Assembly (NCBI GenBank): GCA_009268125.1
Contig: WBOU01000012.1
Location: forward strand, 1 to 64,000
Source: Chloroflexia bacterium SDU3-3
GTDB taxonomy: Bacteria > Chloroflexota > Chloroflexia > Chloroflexales > Roseiflexaceae
Direction of reading: 5' to 3'
DNA length: 64,000 bases
Positions within the stretch are counted from its first letter, which is position 1. Every line of letters begins with the position of its first letter. The notes beneath the pieces were generated by a model that ran no database searches, was not told the DNA's origin, and saw nothing but the letters and a program-made list of their open reading frames with translations. This document shows positions 47,601 through 56,558 of the stretch, in pieces. The translations under genes and the position numbers were made by a program.

Positions 47601-50600
47601 CTCACGATTGAGCACTGAAATCTAGTGGCGAAGGCTGGCGCGGCCCAGCCCTACGCCCTTCCCAACCCATCGGCTCACGATTGAGCACTGAAATAGGCCG
47701 ACATCGCCAAGCTGGAGGCGCAGCTTAACTTCCCAACCCATCGGCTCACGATTGAGCACTGAAATCTTGGCATTTTGTCGCTTGGCCCGCCCGTGATCAT
47801 ACTTCCCAACCCATCGGCTCACGATTGAGCACTGAAATGCATGGGCAGCGCCTGCGGCCTAGCCATCGAGCTCTTCCCAACCCATCGGCTCACGATTGAG
47901 CACTGAAATTTCCACTGTGATGCGAATGGATCGGCGCGTGTAACCCTTCCCAACCCATCGGCTCACGATTGAGCACTGAAATATGTTCACCGTGAGCGCG
48001 ACAAGTCAGGCCCGAGCGCTTCCCAACCCATCGGCTCACGATTGAGCACTGAAATGCCGCGACGGCACCGGCGTTCACTCGCAGCCGACCTTCCCAACCC
48101 ATCGGCTCACGATTGAGCACTGAAATGACAACGCGACGATATAGGCACGCCGCTCCCAACGTCTTCCCAACCCATCGGCTCACGATTGAGCACTGAAATC
48201 GGCCACGCCAGCGAGCCAGGCACTCAGCACCGCCGCTTCCCAACCCATCGGCTCACGATTGAGCACTGAAATTTGCTGCTGCCGTACTTGCCCACGCGTC
48301 GCTCGCCTTCCCAACCCATCGGCTCACGATTGAGCACTGAAATAGCGGCGGCGCTGCGACTCTTTGCGGTGCGCCGAGAGCTTCCCAACCCATCGGCTCA
48401 CGATTGAGCACTGAAATTGCTGGGTGATCGCGCTTTCCATGTCGTTAAAGGCTTCCCAACCCATCGGCTCACGATTGAGCACTGAAATAGAAGTGGCGCG
48501 GCATGCGCTCGCTTCGTACCTCGCTTCCCAACCCATCGGCTCACGATTGAGCACTGAAATAGGTGATCCACGCGGTGGTCTCATCGACGAACGCCTTCCC
48601 AACCCATCGGCTCACGATTGAGCACTGAAATTCGTATAGGCCACACGCTGCCGCTTCAGTTCGGCGCCTTCCCAACCCATCGGCTCACGATTGAGCACTG
48701 AAATGGTGCTGCTCACCGGCATGGTCTTCTGTGCGCATTCTTCCCAACCCATCGGCTCACGATTGAGCACTGAAATTCACCAAGACCATGGTGGATGAGC
48801 TGATCCACAACATCTTCCCAACCCATCGGCTCACGATTGAGCACTGAAATGCTCTCGGCCAGCAGCTGCGAGAGGGCCACCTCGTCTTCCCAACCCATCG
48901 GCTCACGATTGAGCACTGAAATAGGGCGCTCTCGGCGCTCAGATGGGCCACGACCTCGCTTCCCAACCCATCGGCTCACGATTGAGCACTGAAATTCATC
49001 TTGTCATCTGTCTCGCACATCTTCACAATCCTTCCCAACCCATCGGCTCACGATTGAGCACTGAAATAGGCGAGTTCGTACCTTATCGACCCAACTGCGT
49101 ATGCTTCCCAACCCATCGGCTCACGATTGAGCACTGAAATTCAGCATCGCTCACATTTGGTAGCGGCTCTGCAGATACTTCCCAACCCATCGGCTCACGA
49201 TTGAGCACTGAAATCTGCAGGCTTTCAGCGCGTGGCGCTATGGCCGCGGGCTTCCCAACCCATCGGCTCACGATTGAGCACTGAAATTACGACGCTTTCA
49301 AGGCGGCGGCGGGTAGAAGAGCTTCCCAACCCATCGGCTCACGATTGAGCACTGAAATATCGTTTGTGCAAATGATACAGGCCTAGACTGGCTTCCCAAC
49401 CCATCGGCTCACGATTGAGCACTGAAATGGCGATCTCCAGCGCCAGGGCCTCGGCGTGGTCGTCCTTCCCAACCCATCGGCTCACGATTGAGCACTGAAA
49501 TATGGCGACTCGGCGTAGGCAGGCAGCGAGACAAGAGTGCTTCCCAACCCATCGGCTCACGATTGAGCACTGAAATCGCTGGGCCAGCCGCATCACGCTG
49601 GAGATCGTCGACGTCTTCCCAACCCATCGGCTCACGATTGAGCACTGAAATGAGGAGGAAAACGACCATGGCAGCAACGCAGACCGCTTCCCAACCCATC
49701 GGCTCACGATTGAGCACTGAAATAGCACGGCGGCCCGCTGGGCGGCGGTCGGCTGCTGTGCTTCCCAACCCATCGGCTCACGATTGAGCACTGAAATGCC
49801 GTAGCCTATCTCGGTCGGCCCGCTCGGGCTATCTTCCCAACCCATCGGCTCACGATTGAGCACTGAAATGCACCGAGGTCGAGCAGATGCGCACCTACTG
49901 GGCTTCCCAACCCATCGGCTCACGATTGAGCACTGAAATGACTGGGCATCGGGGTCAACGGCAGCGGCGCGCGCTTCCCAACCCATCGGCTCACGATTGA
50001 GCACTGAAATTTGTGTCGCGTGATGAAGCGGAGGGGTTCTACCGTGCTTCCCAACCCATCGGCTCACGATTGAGCACTGAAATACCCAGCAGCCACGATC
50101 TGATCAAATACATCTTCCCTTCCCAACCCATCGGCTCACGATTGAGCACTGAAATTGCGCGAGAAGCGCGGCAAGTGGGCGGCGTATGAGCTTCCCAACC
50201 CATCGGCTCACGATTGAGCACTGAAATAGATGATCACCGCACCGCCGCCATGGCGCTTGATCGCTTCCCAACCCATCGGCTCACGATTGAGCACTGAAAT
50301 TCGACCGCATCTTCACCGCCGCTCAGAAGCTGAGCCTTCCCAACCCATCGGCTCACGATTGAGCACTGAAATTCCGCCTGCTGGCCCAGGCATACACCGC
50401 GCGGCGGCTTCCCAACCCATCGGCTCACGATTGAGCACTGAAATCGCAAGAGCTATGTGCAGAGACGGGGTGGGATAGCTTCCCAACCCATCGGCTCACG
50501 ATTGAGCACTGAAATATTTTCGCGCTGATCTGATCAAGCGAGCCAAGAACTTCCCAACCCATCGGCTCACGATTGAGCACTGAAATACGGCGACCGCTCC

Positions 50601-52393
50601 CGCGCCCACGACCGTCGCCGCCTTCCCAACCCATCGGCTCACGATTGAGCACTGAAATAGTGGGCCACGGGCCTGCAGACCATGAAGCGCAAGCTTCCCA
50701 ACCCATCGGCTCACGATTGAGCACTGAAATTACGCATGCGGCTTCGGCGTGAACAAGCTGCGCAACTTCCCAACCCATCGGCTCACGATTGAGCACTGAA
50801 ATAAGCAGCAGAGGTGGCCGAGGCTGCGCGGCAGGCTGACTTCCCAACCCATCGGCTCACGATTGAGCACTGAAATTCATTTTGTGATCTACTTTCTGTC
50901 CCAGAAGATGACTTCCCAACCCATCGGCTCACGATTGAGCACTGAAATTGTGATATCTATATTGCTAACGATTGGGGTATCACTTCCCAACCCATCGGCT
51001 CACGATTGAGCACTGAAATTATGATGCTTTCAAGGCCGCGTCAGGGCGTAGAGACTTCCCAACCCATCGGCTCACGATTGAGCACTGAAATAGCCAATTG
51101 ATCAGGCCCGCGCTGTGGGCGATGCCCTTCCCAACCCATCGGCTCACGATTGAGCACTGAAATGTGGTACCAACCACGGGCGTTGTGACCGGCAGAGAGC
51201 TTCCCAACCCATCGGCTCACGATTGAGCACTGAAATATGATAAACTGCCAGGCCGCCGACAGGATCGCGCCGCTTCCCAACCCATCGGCTCACGATTGAG
51301 CACTGAAATGCCAGGATCGGCGATGTGCTTGGCTAGCTTGATCCCTTCCCAACCCATCGGCTCACGATTGAGCACTGAAATGCCAAGGGCCAGCCGCGCC
51401 GCCTAAACCTCACGACTTCCCAACCCATCGGCTCACGATTGAGCACTGAAATTTCTTCAGCTTGCCCCACACGCGGAGGCCGACAGCGACTTCCCAACCC
51501 ATCGGCTCACGATTGAGCACTGAAATATGGCGCCACAGCCACGCCGCTCGTCGAAACCCAGCTTCCCAACCCATCGGCTCACGATTGAGCACTGAAATGA
51601 TGGTCACGCCGTAGCGCTCCTCTAGCTCGCGCGTGCTTCCCAACCCATCGGCTCACGATTGAGCACTGAAATCTGGTTTCCTCCAAGATGCGCAGCACCT
51701 GGTCGTGCTTCCCAACCCATCGGCTCACGATTGAGCACTGAAATAGGGCGGGCCTGTGGCGCTCGCGGCACGGGCGCTGGCTTCCCAACCCATCGGCTCA
51801 CGATTGAGCACTGAAATTTGGCGTAGTCGATGCTGACGACCGTGAACGGGTAGCTTCCCAACCCATCGGCTCACGATTGAGCAGTGAAATATGTTTCTGA
51901 ACATATTCAGATCAGCGTCGGCCCCTTCTTCCCAACCCATCGGCTCACGATTGAGCACTGAAATTCGGGTTGCTGGGGCTGGGGCTGGGGTGCAGGCGCT
52001 TCCCAACCCATCGGCTCACGATTGAGCACTGAAATGCCACCGCGTAGAACGCCAACCGGATCAGCTGACTTCCCAACCCATCGGCTCACGATTGAGCACT
52101 GAAATAGATCGTAGCAATGGCATGATCAAGCGTATCGGCACTTCCCAACCCATCGGCTCACGATTGAGCACTGAAATGGTTTTTGCCGGGCGATGCATAA
52201 TGCCTCCTTCGCTTCCCAACCCATCGGCTCACGATTGAGCACTGAAATGCTCGGCGTCGACCTGATCGTGTGGGACGCGGCGCTCTTCCCAACCCATCGG
52301 CTCACGATTGAGCACTGAAATTGTTTTCTGTTTCTCAGCAGGGGGGCAGGGCCACTCTTCCCAACCCATCGGCTCACGATTGAGCACTGAAAC
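44680..52393 (+). CRISPR. CRISPR array, 107 repeats of 37 bp and 106 spacers
   Basis: The repeat begins CTTCCCAACCCATCGG and ends GATTGAGCACTGAAAT (37 bp). I counted 107 copies by position, from 44680 to 52357, spaced 71-75 bp apart, giving 106 spacers of 34-38 nt. All but two copies appear identical. The copy at 51854 has C to G seven bases from its end, and the last copy (52357-52393) ends AAAC instead of AAAT. Both changes are at the distal end, which fixes the leader on the cas side and transcription on the + strand. The expected crRNA 5' handle is ACTGAAAT. All open frames inside the array are artefacts. Confidence 0.98.
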
Positions 52394-52429
52394 CGCCTTG
52401 CGTACGATCCCATGCCGCGCCGCGTTTGC

Positions 52430-52435
52430 TATACT
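52430..52435 (+). promoter_or_regulatory. Extended -10 promoter (TGC-TATACT) for the esterase
   Basis: TATACT preceded by TTTGC, 40 bp before the esterase ATG and 37 bp after the last CRISPR repeat. Confidence 0.5.
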
Positions 52436-52474
52436 CTACGGTACCGTGCCCTCCCATAGCCAAGGTGTACCTGT

Positions 52475-53428
52475 ATGAACAGCCGAGATCTGCTCGACCC
52501 CGAGCTGGCACCTATCCTTGATATTCTCCCCGTGGCCCAGCTCACGGCGGAGTCTCTGCCCGCCATCCGCGCGGCCAGCGCCGCCATGCTTGGCAGCATC
52601 CCCGTGCCCGATTTCCCCGGCCTGAGCGTGGGCGAGCGGCTGGTGCCCGGCCCCGAGGGTGCCCCCGATGTGCGCGTGCTGGTCTACCGCCCCGAGCAAC
52701 ATGCAGCGCCCACCGCCGGGCTGCTCTGGGTGCACGGCGGCGGCTATGTGAGCGGCAGCGCCGATGCCGAGGACATCCGCGCGCGGGCCATGGCGGCGGC
52801 GCTGGGCTGCGTGCTGGTGTCGGTCGACTACCGCCTGGCTCCCGAGGTGCCCCACCCCGGCCCGCTGGAGGACTGCTACGCCGCGCTGCGCTGGCTGCAC
52901 GCCAGCGCAGCCGACCTGGGCGTCGACCCGGCGCGGCTGGCCGTGGGCGGCGGCAGCGCTGGCGGCGGTCTGGCCGCCGCGCTCGCGCTGCTGGCCCGCG
53001 ACCGGGGCGAGGTGCCGCTGGTCTTTCAGTGCCTGCTCGCGCCCATGATCGATGACCGCACGGTGACGCTCGACCCGCCGCACCCCTACACGGGCGAGTT
53101 CATCTGGACGCGGGAGGCCAACCGCTTCGGCTGGGCCGCGCTGCTGGGCCGCGAGCCGGGCGGCCAGGGCGTGTCGCCCTACGCGGCGGCGGCCCGCGCC
53201 GAGGATCTGGCCGGGCTGCCCGCCGCATTCATCGCGGTTGGGGCGCTCGACCTGTTCCTTGAGGAGAATATGGAGTATGCGCGGCGTCTGACCCGCGCCG
53301 GTGTGCCCGTGGAGCTGCACGTCTACCCCGGCGTCTACCACGGCTTCCAGATGGTGCAGCAGGCCCAGGCGACCAAGGCCGCCGAGCGTGACCAGTTCAG
53401 CGCGCTGCGGCGGGCGCTGGGGCTCTAG
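52475..53428 (+). CDS. Alpha/beta hydrolase (hormone-sensitive lipase-type esterase)
   Basis: A 317-residue esterase of the HSL family. Oxyanion motif LLWVHGGGYVSG, VDYRLAPEVPHPGPLEDCY, nucleophile elbow VGGGSAGGGLAAALAL (Ser), then GALDLFLEEN (Asp) and VYHGFQM (His) complete the triad. Such enzymes cleave short-chain carboxylic esters in the cytosol; the natural substrate is unknown. No signal peptide. It is monocistronic, between the array and a hairpin. Confidence 0.9.
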   Translation: MNSRDLLDPELAPILDILPVAQLTAESLPAIRAASAAMLGSIPVPDFPGLSVGERLVPGPEGAPDVRVLVYRPEQHAAPTAGLLWVHGGGYVSGSADAEDIRARAMAAALGCVLVSVDYRLAPEVPHPGPLEDCYAALRWLHASAADLGVDPARLAVGGGSAGGGLAAALALLARDRGEVPLVFQCLLAPMIDDRTVTLDPPHPYTGEFIWTREANRFGWAALLGREPGGQGVSPYAAAARAEDLAGLPAAFIAVGALDLFLEENMEYARRLTRAGVPVELHVYPGVYHGFQMVQQAQATKAAERDQFSALRRALGL

Positions 53429-53450
53429 CCGCTGCTGCTTTTTTAAACTG

Positions 53451-53486
53451 ACGAGGCCTGCGGCTCATTGCCGCAGGCCTCGTTTG
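53451..53486 (+). terminator. Terminator-like hairpin after the esterase
   Basis: A perfect 14-bp stem, ACGAGGCCTGCGGC with its complement (53451-53464 and 53470-53483), loop TCATT. Only three T residues follow, so termination strength is uncertain. Confidence 0.6.
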
Positions 53487-53565
53487 GCATGCGCAGGCGA
53501 GCCCGCACCCTCGGGTGGTGGGGCGCTCGCGGTGGTTGAGGGTGTAGGTTGCCGATAAGTGGACG

Positions 53566-53868
53566 ATGATTGTGCTAGAGGTGCTGATCGAGCATGGTGA
53601 GCTATGGTTCAGCCGCCTGACTGAGTTTGTTACGGGCATCAGCCAGAAGATGCTGACCAAGACCCTGCGTCAGGTGGAGCGCGATAGGTTGCTGATCCGC
53701 ACGGTTCATCCGGTCATCCCGCCGCATGTTGAGTATCGCCTAACAGAGTTGGGCGAGAGCCTGGCCGAGGCGTTCTGCGGGGTGTGGGCCGCCCAGCACC
53801 ACGCCGAGGTCGCGCGGGCGCGGCGTCGTTTCGATGCCCGCGGCGGCCACGCGCCAGCAGATTCGTGA
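53566..53868 (+). pseudogene. HxlR-family regulator, N-terminally truncated
   Basis: About 100 residues of an HxlR-type winged HTH: MIVLEVLIEHGELWFSRLTEF, ISQKMLTKTLRQVERDRLL and HPVIPPHVEYRLTELGESL. Normal members are preceded by a cysteine-containing segment leading into ADKWT. Here the codons for VADKWT are present just upstream, but an in-frame TAG stands right before them. The adjacent frame reads VVEGV, as if one base had been inserted. No ribosome binding site precedes the remaining Met. It therefore looks like a decayed gene, although a shortened functional form cannot be ruled out. Confidence 0.6.
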
Positions 53869-53915
53869 GCTGGCCGGTAGCCGCCGTGCAAGCCGCACCC
53901 TGGCGGCATGGGCTG

Positions 53916-54353
53916 CTACTTGCGGCTGCCCGCATTGCGCTGCAGCTGCAGTTCTAGCCCGGCGCGGTCGATCTGGATCCAGTACTCGGCGATCCGCCCG
54001 TTCTCCACGCGGTAGACGGCGCTGGCGATCTCGATCACCGGCAGCCCGGTCGGAGCGTAGCCGTCGACCTCGCCCAGGTGCGCGCCGGTCTGCTGCCAGC
54101 GCACATACACCCGGTCGCCCTCGGCGATGCACTCGGTTATCTCAAGCGTGAACGGGCCATAGGCCGCCAGCATCTCGCGCACATGCGCGGCGTACATGGC
54201 GGGGGTGCGCTGCACGGTCATGGGCTGCTCGGCGGTCATCTGGTGCGCGAGAACGTGCTCGGCCATATAGTGCTGCACCTGGTCAAGCTGCCTGCCAGAT
54301 CGGATGTTGGCAAAAAAGCCGAGCACCAGCTCTTTTGGTGTTTGCGGTGACAT
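53916..54353 (-). CDS. SnoaL-like / ester cyclase family protein (NTF2-like fold)
   Basis: A 145-residue protein with the NTF2-like pattern of SnoaL-type proteins: ELVLGFFANIRSG, YMAEHVLAHQM, ECIAEGDRVYVRWQQTGAHLG and a C-terminal VYRVENGRIAEYWIQID. The family includes polyketide cyclases and many stress-related proteins without a known substrate. The ATG has GGGAGC upstream on the - strand. It is the only - strand gene in this stretch. Confidence 0.8.
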   Translation of the reverse strand: MSPQTPKELVLGFFANIRSGRQLDQVQHYMAEHVLAHQMTAEQPMTVQRTPAMYAAHVREMLAAYGPFTLEITECIAEGDRVYVRWQQTGAHLGEVDGYAPTGLPVIEIASAVYRVENGRIAEYWIQIDRAGLELQLQRNAGSRK

Positions 54354-54397
54354 AACGCTCCCCTTGGTATTCCCTTTTCAGGCTGAAAAGTATATCC

Positions 54398-54515
54398 GAT
54401 TTTTTACCACCAAGACTTCAAGACTCTAAGGGAACACGGGAGTGAATAGCCACAACGGCTCGAAGACGCCAGAAAAGTGTGACAAAACCTTCGAGCCTTC
54501 GTGGCTTTGTGGTAC
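54398..54515. repeat. Dispersed repeat, family B
   Basis: TTTTACCACCAAGACTTCAAG at one end and CCTTCGTGGCTTTGTGGTA at the other, so two family-B units face each other around ~70 bp upstream of the marR promoter. Confidence 0.55.
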
Positions 54516-54570
54516 AGAATTTCCGGTAGGTCGAGAACGCATAGCCCCTGGGCACTTGGTGTGGCTGTGC

Positions 54571-54629
54571 TTGCCATCCGAGTGGATGGGGTGTATACTA
54601 AATATATGCGTGCGCACGCATGTATTTAG
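54571..54629 (+). promoter_or_regulatory. marR promoter with 32-bp palindromic operator
   Basis: TTGCCA (54571) and TATACT (54594) are 17 bp apart. A 32-bp near-perfect palindrome (54598-54629), with half-sites CTAAATATATGCGTGC and GCACGCATGTATTTAG, starts in the -10 and covers the transcription start; 15 of 16 positions are symmetric. This is the size and place of a MarR operator, so autorepression is likely (inference). Confidence 0.75.
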
Positions 54630-54662
54630 CTGGTAGCGCGCTGCCAGAAAAGGAGCACCACG

Positions 54663-55091
54663 ATGGATGCCTACTCGCAGCTTTTCGATCTGATCGCCGC
54701 GCTGGCCCGCCGCCGCTATACGGTGGCCGAGCGTTCCTTCGCCACGCTGGGCCTGAACCACACCGAGGCCCGGCTGCTGCGCCTGCTCGCCCAGGCGGGC
54801 GACTCGGCCACCCAGGATTCGCTGGCCCAGCAGCTCTTCATCGACCGCAGCAATGCGGGCAGGGCGCTCAAGGCGCTGGAGCACAAGGGCTACATTGCGC
54901 GGCAGAAAGATCTGGCCGATAAGCGGGCAAATGTCGTGTGCCTCACTGAAAAGGGCGCGGCCATGGTGATCGAGATCGTGCGGTTGCGCGAAACCATCGC
55001 TCAGGCCTTCTTTGGCGATTTGAGCGCCGAAGATGCGGCGCGGGCAGTTGAGATCTTGGAAAGGCTGGCCTATGACGAACCAAACATATGA
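54663..55091 (+). CDS. MarR-family transcriptional regulator
   Basis: A 142-residue winged-helix regulator. The core is LNHTEARLLRLLAQAGDSATQDSLAQQL, then IDRSNAGRALKALEHKGYI and the wing KDLADKRANVVCLTEKG. MarR proteins bind as dimers to palindromes and release on ligand binding, often controlling an adjacent exporter. Here an MFS exporter overlaps the 3' end by 20 bp. The ATG has AAAAGGAGC upstream. Confidence 0.92.
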   Translation: MDAYSQLFDLIAALARRRYTVAERSFATLGLNHTEARLLRLLAQAGDSATQDSLAQQLFIDRSNAGRALKALEHKGYIARQKDLADKRANVVCLTEKGAAMVIEIVRLRETIAQAFFGDLSAEDAARAVEILERLAYDEPNI

Positions 55092-56505
55092 GGCGCAGGG
55101 CACCCAGCCCACTCTCGAGCATACCCGCGCCACTGGCGTCGGGCGCTGGCCGCTGGCCAGCCTAGCGCTGTGCATGCTTCTGCCGTCGCTTGGCTCTAGC
55201 GTGGTGAATGTGGCGCTGCCACTGCTGGCGCGCTCGTTTGGCGCACCCTTCGCGGCGGTGCAGTGGGTGGTGCTCTCCTACCTAGTGGCCACCACCTCGC
55301 TGCTGGTGGGGGCCGGGCGGCTGGGCGACATGCTGGGCCGCCGTCGGCTGCTGCTGGGGGGCGTCGCTCTGTTCACCGTGGCGTCGGCGCTGTGCGGGGC
55401 CGCCCCCACGCTGTGGCTGCTGATCGCGGCGCGTGCGTTCCAGGGTATCGGCGCGGCAGTCATGCTGGCGCTAGTGATGGCCCAGGTGGGTGAGCATGTG
55501 CCGCCGGAGCACGTGGGCCGGGCCATGGGCCTGCTGGCCACCATGTCGGCGGTGGGCACAGCGCTTGGCCCCTCGCTTGGCGGCGCGCTGGCCGCATGGG
55601 CTGGCTGGCGGGCAATCTTCTTGCTGAATACGCTTTTGGGCGCGTTGGTCTTCTCGCTGGTCTGGCGGTTTCTCGCGGCGGATGGTGGGGAGAAGCGGGG
55701 GCAGCCGTTCAGCTTCGATCTGTGGGGCACGGCGCTGCTGGCGGCGCTGCTAGCCTGCTATGCGCTGGCAGTGTCGATTCGCGCTGCCCCGATGCTTAAT
55801 GTTAGCCTGTTGGTGGCGACTGTGCTTGGTCTTGCGCTGTTTGTGGTGGTGGAGCGGCGTGCGCCTGTACCGATTATAAAGTTAGGCATGCTGCGTGATC
55901 TTCGCCTGGGCATCAGCCTTGGCCTGAGCCTGCTGGTCAACACCGTGCTGATGACCACGCTGGTGGTCGGGCCGTTCTACCTAGCTGGCGGCCTTGGCCT
56001 ACCCACGCCTGCGGTCGGCCTGGCCATGTCGGTGGGGCCGGTGGTCGCGGCGCTGTCGGGCGTGCCTGCAGGCTCCATGGTAGATCGCCTGGGCGCGCAG
56101 CGCACCATGACCCTGGGGCTGATCGGCATCGTGCTGGGGGCGGTGCTGCTGGCGCTGTTCCCGCTATCGTCCGGCCTTGCGGGCTACCTCGCGCCGCTGG
56201 CTGCGATCACCTCCGGGTTCGCACTTTTTCAGGCCGCCAATAATACGGCGGTGATGGCGAGCGCCCAGCGCGAGCAGCGCGGCGTGGTCTCGGGCATGCT
56301 CAATCTCTCGCGCAACCTGGGCCTGATCACGGGCACATCGGTGATGGGCGCGCTGTTCGCGTTTGCCTCTGGCGCTGCCGATGTGGCGCTCGCGCCGCCG
56401 AGTGCGGTGTCGCAGGGCATGCGTGCCACCTTCGCTCTCGCGGCAGCGGCGCTGGCGGCGGCGCTGCTTGGCTCGCTGCTGCTGCGCCGTACAAGCTCGA
56501 TCTAG
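55072..56505 (+). CDS. MFS drug/metabolite exporter (DHA2/EmrB-QacA type)
   Basis: A 477-residue major facilitator with about 12-14 hydrophobic helices. Motif A-like GRLGDMLGRRRLLLGG follows helix 2; helix 5 has the antiporter motif C analogue GTALGPSLGGALAAW. QWVVLSYLVATTSLL and RAFQGIGAAVMLALVM are typical of the DHA2 group, which exports cationic or hydrophobic drugs with proton exchange. The start at 55072 lies inside marR, so it is translationally coupled and should be repressed by the MarR protein. Confidence 0.9.
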   Translation: MTNQTYEAQGTQPTLEHTRATGVGRWPLASLALCMLLPSLGSSVVNVALPLLARSFGAPFAAVQWVVLSYLVATTSLLVGAGRLGDMLGRRRLLLGGVALFTVASALCGAAPTLWLLIAARAFQGIGAAVMLALVMAQVGEHVPPEHVGRAMGLLATMSAVGTALGPSLGGALAAWAGWRAIFLLNTLLGALVFSLVWRFLAADGGEKRGQPFSFDLWGTALLAALLACYALAVSIRAAPMLNVSLLVATVLGLALFVVVERRAPVPIIKLGMLRDLRLGISLGLSLLVNTVLMTTLVVGPFYLAGGLGLPTPAVGLAMSVGPVVAALSGVPAGSMVDRLGAQRTMTLGLIGIVLGAVLLALFPLSSGLAGYLAPLAAITSGFALFQAANNTAVMASAQREQRGVVSGMLNLSRNLGLITGTSVMGALFAFASGAADVALAPPSAVSQGMRATFALAAAALAAALLGSLLLRRTSSI

Positions 56506-56519
56506 GCCGCCTGCTGCCG

Positions 56520-56550
56520 CCTGGCGCGGGGCAGCCAGCCCCGCGCCAGG
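56520..56550. terminator. Hairpin between convergent MFS and thyX genes
   Basis: A perfect 13-bp stem CCTGGCGCGGGGC with its complement (56520-56532 and 56538-56550), loop AGCCA. No T-tract, so it may terminate weakly in both directions. Confidence 0.5.
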
Positions 56551-56558
56551 TCTATCGG

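Noticed and set aside
44606-52413. Many open frames inside the array, translating the repeat as ISVLNREPMGWE or ASQPIGSRLSTE
   Set aside because: They are translations of the CRISPR repeat; the 37-bp period explains them completely.
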